A stretch of DNA of 64,000 nucleotides from Trigonopsis variabilis (GCA_003707065.3 PPXM03000005.1:662501-726500); one strand, 5' to 3'; positions 1 through 11,130 are shown, counted from the first letter of the stretch. The notes: a model not told the origin generated them from the sequence alone. Made by a program: numbers and translations.

Positions 1-2138
1 GGCACAAAGGCCGAGCTCATCATTCCTGGAACCATACTAGATCCTGAACCAGAACCCGCACCTGAGCCCAATGGGTTGAAAGCAGGATAAGCTTGGGCCG
101 TTGGCGTACCCAGCAGAGAGCCACTCGTGTCTCCGGGAGGATGGTTGGCATAGCTGTTCATAAAGTAAAGATAACTCTTGTACATCTTGTCATCGTTCGA
201 GCTGTAGTAGTCATCTCGTAGCCCGCTTGGATCCTTGCGCGCTTGCTGGGTCTGTTGGGGTTTTCCAAAGTCAAAGACAGCAAACGTACAGACATAGCCG
301 ATGCCATCGACATGAAGACTGAATTCTCGGAAGAAATCGATGATGCGATCGCTGCATTTAGGAAGCGAGAAACAGAGAATAAAAGGAGTCAAGACAACAC
401 CAATAATCTCTCGAAAGATGAGTTTGATCCGGAGGTCATAGTACTGGCAGAACTCAGCTCGAACGGTTTCAGAATGTAGCCTGCCTTTCCAGTGATCAGG
501 CATATAATGCGTGAATTCAGCTAGATATTTCATGCTAGCTTCCGGGTCGAACACCAGAGTTTCCTCCGGAATCATGCTGCGACTAACGGCCAGGATTGTG
601 CCAAAGACTCCTATATAAAAGATTGCTGTTCGGTCCCTGGTGATCTCGAATCCCAAAAACTTCTCTGGGCCAATCAGGGAAGCCAACGTCAAGACAGCAG
701 CAAAGGAGCCGGCAATAAAAGAGACTAGACGGAGAACATGAACTGTCTTCTCTTTGGGAAACTGGTTAACGTAGATAGAAGCCGGCTCGTGGCTGAGAAA
801 CAGTCGTCGTTGAAAGAGATGGTAGAGCTCATTGAACTCGCGAAACTTCCACTCTGCTTCGAGAGTGTATGATCTCATACCAAGGACACTTGGATTCTTA
901 TGGTATTCATTGAAATAACGGAAGAACGTATGGATGGCCATATAGAACAGCAGGAACGGAGCAAAGAATATGTTCATGATTCCGACAAAGATGAATCGTC
1001 GGCGCAGGCTGTCGGATAAGATTCTCCTGTGAGACTCTTTCAGGAACATTGGATGCAGCTGGCCTTGGGAATTGAACACAAAGTCCATAATACACAGTCG
1101 AAGGTTCCATTCAATGACTCTTGTGAGCCAGCTTGAGTCGGATAACCAGGGAATCGACCAAGTGCCGACTTTGGGCACCTTCAGGTCCAAGATTTCTTTA
1201 TTAAACAAAGCGATGAAGTAGTTCTCTTTTCGCATGATCCGGTTGGCAATGTCATGCGCGTCCATGCGCTGTTTCGCTCGTGCCCCTATATAATGTCGCC
1301 GAGTATTAGTGGCCGTGATTGGGTTTTCGTCTCTCAGCGTCATGATACGCTGGACCACGTCCTGCCATGATATTGTTTGCAAATCGTCCTCTGGGATTTC
1401 CAGCAGATGAACATAGAAATTCCGCAGATCCAATAGCCGCTGGATGTCCAAGATGTACTGCACCAGCTTGATGATCCAGAACAACGAGAAGATCCAGACC
1501 AGGAAACTTGTCACCCCATTCGCTTTGGCCATACACTGGTCGACCACGATGTCACTCAACCGCTTACTTTGTTCGATCTTGCGATACTCCACGCAGTTGG
1601 TCAGAAACGTAGTAAACCCGACCATAAAAGCCAGGGTAGCCAAGTTTACCATTCGACTCAGTAAAATGCAATAAAACCCACTGTCCAGGAAATACTCATA
1701 CACATCGTGAAGGAAGTTGTCCAGATTCTCAACGTTGGTCCACTTCCATAATGCCTTTTCTCTTGGATTCATCATACTATGACGAAATCCCATTCCTTCG
1801 CCCTTGTTTCTATTCGCGTTCGAAGACCTAGACGAGGTTAGTCAAACACAGATCTCAACCATGAACACCTAGGGCTCATTCTCAAAGGCCTTTAGGCAAA
1901 AATTCAGGGAAACTTACTTTGATTGAATGCGCTTGGGTCGATCTTCAAACATTATTGACTCGGGAACTTCATTATTCTCATCTGGTGGCACATCGCTCCT
2001 CTCTGCTTGATCGTTCCTGTCAAGCTCCTCCCCGATTCCACTTAAATCCCGCGGATTAGATTCAACATCCTGATCCAATGCTTCATAAATTGAACCTTGC
2101 CCAAAGACGCGCGAAACCAGTTGCCGGCTGGCGAACAT
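1..2138 (-). CDS. ATG9: Autophagy protein ATG9, C-terminus cut by the left window edge
   Basis: ATG9 is the multi-spanning lipid scramblase of Golgi-derived autophagy vesicles; it moves lipid during phagophore growth. Exon 1 is 1918-2138, starting at a clean ATG and encoding a charged, disordered N-terminus. A 90-nt intron (1828-1917, GTAAGT donor) follows, and exon 2 runs from 1827 past position 1. Exon 2 begins the conserved core with a run close to ALWKWTNVENLDNF. It also carries the family motifs W-S-I-P-W, LTRVIEWNLRLCIMDFV, and EWKFREFNELYHLFQRRL, and several hydrophobic spans. After the core comes a low-complexity tail (NPLGSGAGSGSGSS). The stop codon lies outside the window. It is divergent from COG6 across 471 bp. 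The family call is very secure; the first intron is my own splice model. Confidence 0.93.
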
Positions 2139-2609
2139 GGCCGTTGGGAGTTGGTGAACTGGGAGTTTGTGATGTGATGGGGGAAGTAGCGTGTCGTGCT
2201 GAGCCAGACTCTTTAAGAGCGAGCGCCCTTGCTAGCAGCAGAAAGGCAGACCGTGCCAGCACCCCAGCATCCCAAAATGCACAAAAGAGAAAGAGCAATG
2301 ATGAAGCTTGACTGAAATACTTTGATGAGAAGATCGTTGATATAAATAAATCCCTGATTCGATCTCTTACGAGAGAAGACGCGGTTTACGGTGGCCGTAT
2401 AGTTGTAATCATCCTGCACTGTTTTATTCCACGCCAGGCTATTGTTTTGCCGCAATATTTCGCAGCAGATACCGTCTACTAAGCCAAACGTTTTCACTCG
2501 AGGCACGCTCTACCTGTTGTGTAGCAGAGGCCGTGCTGATAGCCAGTGACACTCAACCTCACGATCGACCTCACGTTCCCTTGGCTGTCTCGATTGGGTC
2601 ATCCCAATC
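2139..2609. other. Divergent ATG9-COG6 intergenic promoter region
   Basis: These 471 bp separate two divergent membrane-traffic genes. I see no recognisable gene. A 97-codon open frame on the minus strand (2213-2506) has no family resemblance and is probably chance. No strong TATA element stands out. Confidence 0.6.
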
Positions 2610-4759
2610 ATGTCGTACGATATCATTCCTGAAACAGAGGATGATACTCCTAAACCTCCTACTCTCCTCCCCCCCAGTCGTTCGAATATCTTTGCCCAAC
2701 GGCTCTCTTCAGTTTTGTCGACTTCCTACGCTGATCCAGGCTTACGAGATGCGCTGATTGCTTTGGGGCGGGATATGGAAGCCAATGACGATTCGTTTCG
2801 GAGAACGTTTCGGTCTAAAGCTCAAGGGCAAGTCATTGAATCTAATAAAGCACTGCTGGATGAGTTTGCCGATCTTGCAGAGGTAAGAATTGCTTTTGAT
2901 TGTTTACGTGCTTACTTTAGTCTATTCGCTCGGTTGGTCAGACATTGGAGAGTCTGACGAGTACTGTTTCTTATCTCCATCAGCAATGTCATCCTAGAAT
3001 TCGAGCTGTGCAGCCGTTGTTGAAGGAATCTCAAGAGTTACTAGATCAACAGAGGCTGATTAACGTGAAAAAGAACTTGGTGGACTCTTATCAAAAGAGC
3101 TTTACTCTTTCGCCTCGAGAGATCGATGTTTTGACGACGCACTCGGAAACTCTGGACGATGAGTTCTTTACAGCCATTGCTCGAGCGAAAACCATGTATA
3201 AGAATACTCAGGCGTTGCTTATTAGCGAGGATCAAGAGACAGGGCTTGAAATCATGAAACGAATAGCCAAGGTGTTGGAGTCAGCGTACGATAAGGTCTA
3301 CCGCTATACTCAGGCCCAGCTGGAGCAGTTGGATCCGGAAACAATCCAATTCAGACTGCCCCTACGTCGTGCGCTCTCCCTTCTGACCGATAAACCCATG
3401 ATTTTTCATTCTGTCCTTGACTTCTTTAGCAATCTCCGTCAGAAGGCCTTGGCAGATGATTTCTTGGACACCATGATGGTAGGAAAAGACTCAAAGCCAA
3501 TCGAACTCTACGCTTACGACCCGTCCCGCTACATAGGTGATATGATGGCTTGGCTTCACTCGGCAGCGGTCAGTGAACGAGAAATCCACGAATCTCTCTT
3601 CAGCGCTGACGGAGGCCAGGTTTCTCAGGGCTTAGCGGAAGCCTATGCACAAGGACCGTGGCTGAATGCCAGCACGGGAGAGCTCAACATCGAGACGGTA
3701 ATCAATAACCTGGTCGATCGTAACTTGCAAGGCGTGATCAAACCGATCCGATCAAGAGTCGATCAAACGATTGTCAGCCAGACGGACTTTTCTGTGTGCT
3801 TTTCGTTATTTATTCTATTCAGATTCTACCATTTCACCTTGTCAAAGGTCTACCGAGTCAGGGATGACTCGAGCAACGACAAGCTTTATGCAATCCTCGA
3901 CCTTCTTGACAAGCTCGCCGATTTTGCTCTGGAACGGTTCTACCAGACTGTTGATGATTTTATTAATGATATCAAAGAAACCCCTCTCCCTGATAGTCTG
4001 TCTGATCTCCAACCGCCCGATATCTACACTGGAGCGCTCTCCCAGGTGAAGGTTCTCTTGGAGGCCTACGACGCCTCACTAGTCCCGCCCGCAAGGCGTC
4101 AGGACGAATTCGCACCTATTCTACATCGTATCCTAGGGCCGCTACTGCAGATGAGTGAGCAGCTTTGGGCTCCCAGCCTGGGCCCGTCGATGTTGGATCC
4201 CGTCTCATTTGACGAGGAGTTCGAGGTTGCAAATGCACGCAAGCGAGCTATTTTTGAGATCAACTGTCTGGAAACGGCACGCGGGTTATTGGTCATGTAC
4301 CCTTTCACGCGGCCTAAAGTTGAGTACTGCGTGCAACAGGTGAATCGCCGGGTTGATTGGCTCGTCAGTCTTGCGTTTGAGCAAATGATCCGCGAGTCTA
4401 GCTTGATTGTGTTGTTGAATTCACTAGATGCGCCTGACGGCCTTGATCTACAGACGTTGGGCGACGACGCAGTGCTGGATCGGGTATCGACGTCGCTGAG
4501 TGAGGTCCTACCGTCGTTGGTCCTCGAGATGGGTCTAGTACTGAACCGCCTCGTATCTCCCCGCATAGCCAAGCGAGTCGCGAGTCGAGCCAATAGCCAA
4601 TTTCTGGACGAGTACGACCGGATTGCCTCTGCGGGCGAGGATCATGTGAGGGACTGGAGGGACAACTTTGCACGCATGCGCAGCGACCTGGTGGTCCTGC
4701 TGGATATGGGGTCTACGGGATCGAGCAGTGAAGAAGAGCAAGAGATAGATGATGAATAG
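2610..4759 (+). CDS. COG6: Conserved oligomeric Golgi complex subunit 6
   Basis: COG6 belongs to lobe B of the COG tether, which holds retrograde intra-Golgi vesicles before SNARE-driven fusion. Exon 1 is 2610-2882 (91 codons), the intron is 2883-2941 (59 nt), and exon 2 is 2942-4759, giving 696 residues, a usual length for the family. The N-terminus holds the coiled-coil region with SNKALLDEFADLAE just before the splice. This is followed by the typical RLINVKKNLVDSYQKSFTLSPREIDVLT segment (split here in my reading into its two conserved halves), and then a long alpha-helical body. The acidic C-terminus ends in a run of Glu/Asp. A hydrophobic stretch near residue 370 (SVCFSLFILFRFYHF) reads through without an intron. 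Codon use and spacing match the neighbours. It converges on the GRF zinc-finger gene. Confidence 0.9.
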
Positions 4760-5236
4760 TAATGGCACCTTTCAATGACCTTTTGCTCGCATGAACCCCG
4801 CGGAGTGAGACATTTTCCTAGATACCCAAACTGATGTAACGCAGCTGCGGCAGCAATGTCTTCAGGAGAGCAGGCCACAACTATACACCGGATTTCCCGG
4901 TTAGGAATAGTGCTGGAATGATGACGCCAATATGGAATAGTTCTAGATCAATCCGCCTAAGTAGATAGCAAGTCAGCAAGCAAGAGCACGATTAAATTGA
5001 GAATGTATAAGACAGTACGAGACCATAGTAGATCAGGAAGCTCCTAAATTGATGCCAGAGAGTCGAGATGCGAGGATGGGATAATTAGAACCAACGAGCA
5101 GGACAAGACTTGTGGCTCTTTGAATGGCGGGCGACACAAAAGCTTCTTCTTAGCCGCAGATGAGAGTAGTTCACATGATAAGGGAGTGATGAGCCAATTA
5201 GCATGGGAGAATGGGTGACAAACGCGGAACCCCGAG
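4760..5236. other. Convergent 3' intergenic region
   Basis: These 477 bp lie between the stop codons of COG6 and the GRF zinc-finger gene and should hold both 3' untranslated regions. No coding signal or structured RNA was recognised. Confidence 0.6.
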
Positions 5237-5814
5237 TTAGACTAATTCGTCAGGAGGGCGTGGTTCGTCTTTAAGTGCAGCTAGTTCATGTTGCAAGTCT
5301 GCAATCTGTTTTTGCTGGTAGCGAACCAATTCGGTCAGCTTGCGACCGTGCTCAAAAGCAAGCCGAAGCTGGATCTGCAGACTGTCAAAAGTGGCGTTGA
5401 TTTCATTATCATTGAACCAGTCTTCGATCCCGCTCTCTTCACTAATCGGCTCTTCTTCTCGTTGTCGTTTGGGCGGCCGGTGAGGACTGGTAGTGGGTGA
5501 GAGCACCAGTTGAGGAATGTTATCATCTTTAGACAGCGACTTGGATGGAGAAGTATTTTTGGGTGGAGAGTTCAAGTTGATGGCAACGATATTGTCTCCC
5601 GGTTCAGCCCATTTAAAGAACTTGCACTTATCTTCATTCAGTAAGCGTGACGCGTTCGCATTCCAAAACCTACTCAGGTAACATTTGAAGAAATGGCGGC
5701 CGTTGTTCCTGCCTGGTTTCTTGACCTGCAGGCAGACGGCAGGATTCTATGGGTCAACCTGGACAAACTCATGACGAGACTACTTACATTACAATTGCAG
5801 AGGACTGTAGTCAT
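5237..5814 (-). CDS. Small stand-alone GRF-type zinc-finger protein with C-terminal coiled coil
   Basis: The gene appears only after splicing. Exon 1 (5788-5814) encodes nine residues, MTTVLCNCN. A 41-nt intron (5747-5787, GTAAGT donor) follows, then exon 2 is 5237-5746, giving 178 residues. The first 45 residues form a GRF zinc finger: a CNC pair, then VKKPGRNNGRHFFKC, then CKFFKW. This domain binds single-stranded DNA or RNA and occurs in topoisomerase III, APE2, NEIL3 and TTF2, normally as an accessory domain. Here nothing enzymatic is attached. The middle is Ser/Pro-rich and disordered with a basic PPKRQR patch, and the last 50 residues form a heptad-like helix (FDSLQIQLRLAFEHGRKL). A nuclear nucleic-acid-binding adaptor that dimerises is a reasonable inference; the function is unknown. 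Confidence 0.82.
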
Positions 5815-5913
5815 CTTAGACGAACGCGTCTAGGAATAGAAAGAGGGTCGACTTTGGGAGATACGCGACGAGTGCCAGTAACGGAAGTGGGTCCCAAGAA
5901 CGTGTCTGGAAGG

Positions 5914-5921
5914 GCACGTGA
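5914..5921. promoter_or_regulatory. CACGTGAC E-box (Cbf1-type site)
   Basis: A GCACGTGAC element lies 100 bp upstream of the GRF gene start and about 360 bp upstream of the SYGG-repeat gene. CACGTGAC is the core recognised by Cbf1-like bHLH factors in fungi. Assignment to a factor is inference. Confidence 0.35.
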
Positions 5922-6236
5922 CATGGCTCAGACAAGTTGAAAAAAAAGCAGCTAGTCGGCTTTAGTAATGTGCAATTACAAGTAAATATTGCAAGCTGGT
6001 GGAAGCTGAGACCTGTGGCACCTTGATCTAATGATCTGATGAAACCACCACACCAATGATGCAATCGGATGTCATCCGGGTTTGAGTGACATAGACGTCA
6101 CTTCAAGCTGATCTCAAACATCTGGGGAAGGGACACGCCGCAACTGCTTACATCATACACTTTTCTGGATGGGTTTAGTCTCAATGGGGACGAGGCTTTC
6201 GGGCGTCAATTGTGAAAGATTCGATCGAAAGACAGC

Positions 6237-6244
6237 TATAAATA
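6237..6244 (+). promoter_or_regulatory. TATA box of the SYGG-repeat gene
   Basis: TATAAATA lies only 42 bp before the start codon at 6279. The 5' untranslated leader must therefore be very short. Strong TATA elements in fungi tend to mark inducible genes. Confidence 0.6.
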
Positions 6245-6278
6245 AGCCTGGACTCCCCCCTCTCGCCAGTATTACAAG

Positions 6279-7047
6279 ATGGGATTCGGGTGAGTGAACA
6301 GCTAGCTGGGCAATTGCGGCTAACCTATGCAGAGAAAAGCTTTTACACAAGATCGGTGATGCCGTGAACAACCAGGGCGGATCCAACAACAACAATAACT
6401 CGTCCTACGGTGGAAATAACGATAACTCGTACGGAGGCAACAATAACAACTCGTCCTACGGCGGTAGCGGCGACAACTCGTACGGAGGAGGAAAGGGCTC
6501 TTCTTATGGAGGAAACAATGACAGCTCCTATGGCGGAAACAACGACTCTTCCTACGGAGGCAACAATGACAGCTCTTTCGGCGGAAACAACAACAGCTCG
6601 TATGGAGGCGGTGACAATTCGTACGGCGGTGGCCGAAATGACTCGTCCTTCGGAAGCAGCGACAACTCCTACGGTGGAAACAACAACTCGTCTTCTTATG
6701 GAGGCAACAATGACAACTCCTACGGCGGAAACAACTCGTCGTCCTTTGGAGGCAACAATGACAACTCCTACGGTGGAAACAACTCGTCTTCCTATGGAGG
6801 TAACAACGACAACTCCTATGGCAGTGGTCGAAATGACAACTCCTATGGAAGCGGTAACGACAACTCCTACGGAGGAAACAATGACAACTCCTATGGAGGC
6901 AGCAACGATGACTCTTACGGTAGCAGCGGCCGTGGTGGCCGTGGAGGCGACAGCTCGTTTGGCGGCGGTCGCGGCGGTGACTCTTATGGAGGAGGCCGTG
7001 GTGGAAACGACAACTACGGAGGAGGCAACCAAGGCGGCAATTGGTAG
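6279..7047 (+). CDS. Prion-like SYGG-repeat protein with N-terminal amphipathic helix and C-terminal RGG motifs
   Basis: Exon 1 (6279-6289) encodes MGF plus two bases. A 43-nt intron (6290-6332, GTGAGT donor, CTAAC branch site) follows, then exon 2 is 6333-7047, giving 241 residues. After a short helix (GEKLLHKIGDAVNNQGG) the whole protein is about 25 degenerate units of the form [S/N/D]S[Y/F]GG followed by N, D, S or G. The aromatic residues recur every 7-10 positions. Charge is almost only Asp until the last 40 residues, where GRGGRGGD, GRGGD and GRGGN make an RGG-type tail. The order of SYGG array then RGG box resembles the low-complexity domains of FUS/TAF15-type proteins, but there is no RNA-binding fold. 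I do not recognise an orthologue. Condensate formation or a stress role is inference from composition and the strong TATA box. Confidence 0.8.
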
Positions 7048-7113
7048 ATTGATTAACTGATTTAAATGTCACTGTTGACAGTGATTTTCTTGTCCCTCGC
7101 TGCATGACGTAAT

Positions 7114-8213
7114 TCATTCAAAACTAGTAGGATCGGCCGTGGCTGGCTCGAAATGCCGGATAAACTGCTCATAGACAGTAAACGATAAGAAGCCGCCAAT
7201 AATTCCATGGCCAAAGCGCCAGCCTGCTCCCGTCCATAACGTTCTAAATCCTTCCCGACTCATAATTTCGTATGCGCATCGAAGACTGTTTCCGTATCGT
7301 TTTCGCGCGTAGGTGCTCTGCATCCGTGTCTTGATGGTGTCGATGGGCTGAGTTAGACCCACGACCAGGGCAGTCGACAGGGCCGCTATACCAAAGTTAT
7401 AGCCGAGCTTGATGAAATGACTCGACTGCTCGTCCACATTAAACAGTTGCTTCAGTAACGTATAACTCGGTAGTCTAATCGACGTTGAAAATGTGCTTCG
7501 GATGATGGTGGGGAAAAACCCTTGGACAAAGCCTAATGGCCCGTTTCTATTATAAACACCTCTGATTCCATTCAGAAACCCGTCGTACTGGAACCGAAAC
7601 TTATTTTGGTTGACTTTCTCTGCCTGCTTCTCAATTAATTGGATCTTGATCACTTCAAACGGCACAACAACACTCGACTCTGCAAGTCCCGTCAGAAAGC
7701 CCGCTATAAGAGTCTGAGATGCACTAAGTTCTTTACTGGGCCCTGATAGTGAGTGCGTCATATAATCGAATAACGAAAATCGCACAAACGTCTTGACCAA
7801 CGACCCAGTCAGCGCAACTGATGCACCCGTATAAGTAGTGAAAAGGTTAAGTTCCGGTCGTACATACTTTGGGATCTTTGGCCTTATCGCCCCTTGTCGT
7901 TTCTTGCCTGGACCCACGTCTAATGCAGGCTCTTTTCCTTTGTCTGGCACCTGGGCCTGGACTCGAGGATCGTACCGTAAAAACAGCTGACTGCGGACTT
8001 TATAATATTCAAATGGGTCTAATAAGAAGAAATGTAAGCTAGATTCTCTTTTTAATACCACTCTTGTACTCACATGTAGCTTGCACCTCGATCACTCCAG
8101 CAGTCAATGCCCCATAAAGACTGGTCCTGTACGACGTCTAAAGACCAAGTTAGACTCTTGTTCACCAAATAAGCCACCGATTCCAACGTTGCTAAGCTCC
8201 GATCCAAAGTCAT
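7114..8213 (-). CDS. Mitochondrial tricarboxylate (citrate) carrier family protein
   Basis: This is a six-helix solute carrier of the mitochondrial inner membrane, closest in pattern to the citrate carrier CTP1. The spliced model is exon 1 8178-8213, exon 2 8074-8137 and exon 3 7114-8018, with introns of 40 and 55 nt, giving 334 residues. The three carrier signatures are all present: YPFEYYKVR (its first Tyr codon is split by the second intron), PFEVIKIQLIEK and QPIDTIKTRMQ. The segment between repeats one and two (VRFSLFDYM) and the end of repeat three (GAGWRFGHG) also match the citrate-carrier pattern. A polar insertion of about 35 residues follows the first signature. The start is the weak point, because intron 1 uses a GTGGCT donor; the open frame continues upstream to 8381. 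It is divergent from ATG44. Confidence 0.82.
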
Positions 8214-8322
8214 AGCCAGCTGAAACTGGCCGCTTCCTTCGCTCTTGCCGGCTTGCTCACTCACCTCGTCTGTCATCAAGTCACCATCAAGTGTATCACC
8301 TCCCAACCTTGTCAAGCTAAAA

Positions 8323-8685
8323 ATGGTCGGTCTCAGTCTTGTGATACTTGCGCCTAACTTTAGATCGGAAAGCTGATACACTACTCTGTTGATCTTATTT
8401 TGATTTCTACTGTTCTCGCTGGCGTTAAACGGTCTTCCGGTCTTACGTATGATCTCCTCTTGCCCGTCCCTAACTTTGTCTAGTCTGCGGTCTCAGATCT
8501 CCGACAATGGCGATGTCAACCTGTACGTCGGTCGATACCTTCATCTGGGTGAGTGGCTCTTTGACTATGTCACTGCTGTCCTCGCGTCTTCCCCCTACTT
8601 TGTTTCCGACGATCCTGACGATGCCGACTACCAGCAAGTCTCTCCCCCGTCCCGCGCCGCCAAACCTTCTTCCGGGTCGAAATAA
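8323..8685 (+). CDS. ATG44: Mitofissin ATG44 (DUF1748 family)
   Basis: Mitofissin is a small intermembrane-space protein that drives mitochondrial fission during mitophagy in yeasts. The gene shows up only after splicing. Exon 1 is the ATG alone (8323-8325), intron 1 is 8326-8363 (38 nt, CTAAC branch, TAG end), exon 2 is 8364-8446, intron 2 is 8447-8483 (37 nt), and exon 3 is 8484-8685, giving 95 residues. The product reads M-IGKLIHYSVDLILIST, then VLAGVKRSSGL, then YLHLGEWLFDYV and SSPYF, which are the conserved landmarks of the DUF1748 family in order. The C-terminal tail is variable and acidic. The single-codon first exon with a GTCGGT donor is unusual, yet the phases agree and the family starts at this point. 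It lies between the citrate carrier and DHH1. Confidence 0.8.
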
Positions 8686-9139
8686 TGATTGTTCCATGGT
8701 GTCTGTATTAGTTTATGTCAGCTACGCTCAAAATTGGGAAAGTCAACGTATTCTCTATCCACACCATCCTTGAGCTCTGCCCTGCTTGCCTCCCGACGTC
8801 GACTTTCCACTTTTTTATGATTTTTTTCGTTTTCAATGTTTGCAAGTTTTCCCGTCACCTTTCCATCACGCCATGGATCACCAGCGCTCGCTTGATAGGT
8901 CCAGCACATGAGGTCGTTTAAGCATCTGCTCCACGGAGCGTGTATCCGCTTCCCACACCATAACTCCTCGCTTTCAAGCCTAGTTGACCTTCAAGGCCCT
9001 CTCCAATGCAAAATTATCATCTAGTTCCTCCTCGCACCGCTACCACGGTAGACATACAAACATCAATCCCCTCGCTCTGTCTTCGAAATAACCCAAGTGG
9101 ACTTTAAATTGTAGACCACTCGCCACTAGACACTCATCT
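8686..9139. other. Convergent 3' region between ATG44 and DHH1
   Basis: These 454 bp are T- and C-rich on the plus strand, separate two convergent genes and should hold both 3' ends. No gene was recognised. Confidence 0.55.
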
Positions 9140-10823
9140 TTACTGCGGCTGCGCTTGTCTTTGTTGTCTTTGTTGCCCCTGAGCCCCGTTGTTTGCATGG
9201 CCTTGTCCATAAGACCGGCGGCCGTTGCCTCGATAGTTCTGCCGACGCTGGGGACGCTCACTTGGTTGAGATTGGGCGATTTCGGCAAGTTGAGGCCGGG
9301 GAATATTTTCAGGATTATCGTAGACGTAAAGGGATTTGTCGATAGTGGGAGGAATAGGAAGGATTTCGACTCCCAATTCTTGTTCAATCTTGTAGATGTT
9401 GAAACGATCCTCCCAGCAGACGAGGTTGATGGCCAAACCAAGATGACCAAACCGCCCGGAACGACCAATTCGATGGAGATAGGTTTCCGCGTTCTTGGGG
9501 AAGTCGAAATTTATAACCACATTGACTGCTTGGATATCGATACCACGGGTCAAGAGATCGGAACAGACCAGGTTTCGGCAAGCTCCACTTCGAAAGTCAT
9601 GGAATACGCGATTTCGGTCCTTCTGGGGCATTTTGGCATGGCTATAGAAACAGGAGTAACCCAACTCGGTGATCTTCTTGGCCAAGAGTTCAACCCGGCT
9701 GGTAGAGTTACAGAAGATGATCGATTGGTTGATCTGGAGTTTGGAGAAAAGAGTGTTGAGACAATGAACCTTTTCAGTCTCTTCCACAAAAGCATAATAC
9801 TGTGTGATACCACGGAGAGTTAACTCGTCCATGAGATTGATTTCGTAGGGTTTGTTGAGATGTTTATCCATAAAACTTTTGACGGCCAAGGGGAAAGTGG
9901 CACTGAATAGCATGATCTGTCGGTCTTTAGGGAAATAAGCCAGTAACTGTTCAACAATAGGGGTGAATTCGGGACTTAGGAGTTTATCAGCTTCATCCAT
10001 AATGAAGGTAGGACACTGGCTGAAATCGGCAACTTCTTTTCCGGCCAAGTCCAGCACTCGTCCTGGGGTACCGACAATGATATGGACAGAGTCTCTCAAT
10101 CGTAAAATATCATCCTTCAATGTCGTGCCTCCAGTAGATACCATCACATTGACCCCCATATGTTTGCCTAATGTCTTGCAAACTTGAGCGGTCTGCAGAG
10201 CCAGCTCTCGAGTGGGAACCAGAATCAAGGCCTGGATATGATTCAACTTTGGGTTCACCTTTTCCAGCGCGGGGATAACAAACGCCGCCGTCTTGCCAGT
10301 TCCATTCTTGGCTCGCGCCAAGATATCTCGTCCCGTCAATGCAATAGGAATTGACTCCTCCTGGATTGGCGATGGCTTCTCAAAACCAGCTTCAAAAATC
10401 CCCATCAATAATTCTCGTTTCAATAGATACTCCTCAAAATCGGTTCCTTTGGTGGCCGTGACATCCTGATATTAGCTCCACTGTTGCATGATCCAAGATT
10501 CTCCCACTAAAGATAATATTTTTGGCTTTTGTATTCTTCCTTTGTCTCTTCATATCGATATACATATCTTCCAAAGCATTCCCCCATTTCCCCTATACCA
10601 ACTTTCTTTATCAAAAATCGTACTCCTGGCTAGGCACTCCTATTATTTTTCCATCTCGATCCAGGAGAGAACTATCCTCAAATACTCACTTTAGTTTGCA
10701 CTCGTCCATCCTTAGTAGGAAGGTTAAGCTCCTTCTTCCATGATCCATCCCTGCAAAATCAGTAAAATCGCCCCTGCCTTATACTTACACTCCAGAAGGA
10801 ATTGAATTCGCAACGGATGCCAT
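9140..10823 (-). CDS. DHH1: DEAD-box RNA helicase DHH1/DDX6
   Basis: DHH1 represses translation and activates decapping in P-bodies. Exon 1 is 10789-10823, intron 1 is 10751-10788 (38 nt), exon 2 is 10690-10750, intron 2 is 10466-10689 (224 nt), and exon 3 is 9140-10465, giving 473 residues. The first exons supply the conserved lead-in ([24 protein letters not shown]). Exon 3 holds every helicase motif: PSPIQEE (Q motif), AKNGTGKT (Walker A), [19 protein letters not shown], and [10 protein letters not shown]. The C-terminus is Gln/Asn/Arg/Gly-rich ([16 protein letters not shown]), a low-complexity tail suited to granule assembly. Intron 2 is five times the local intron length. The gene converges on ATG44 and lies downstream of SMC6 on the same strand. 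Confidence 0.95.
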
Positions 10824-11130
10824 AATGTGTTTATCCTTAGACTCTGCTAATCTCGCTAAATCGCTCTGGTTGGTATACTAAAGGCAAACTTTGCTTAGAC
10901 TCATGACAACCATTGTGGTTACCCGGTCGGCACACCTGAGACATCGCTTTGTGTCGCAGACATTCCATTGCTTCAGGGCAGGGAATTCAAATATATAAAG
11001 ACTTTGCGAAGCTTCTTTATCTGTCTGAGGTATTCTGAAAGACCTGGTGTCATCTCTTCCCTGTATCAAGTCGAGACCCTGCCGTTGTAGTAGTACATCT
11101 TCATATTCGACCGTTCTTTGCTATTATACA
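10824..11130. other. Intergenic region upstream of DHH1, downstream of SMC6
   Basis: These 307 bp hold the SMC6 3' end and the DHH1 promoter. No gene or structured RNA was recognised. Confidence 0.55.

Noticed and set aside
2213-2506. 97-codon minus-strand frame between ATG9 and COG6
   Set aside because: No splice context or family pattern; probably chance.
6320-7117. Long minus-strand frames (265 and 229 codons) opposite the SYGG gene
   Set aside because: They are antisense reflections of the repeat (Arg/His/Cys or Val/Ala/Ser runs). The plus frame has a start, splice sites and a TATA box.
9155-9823. 222-codon plus-strand frame inside DHH1
   Set aside because: Antisense of a highly conserved helicase exon.
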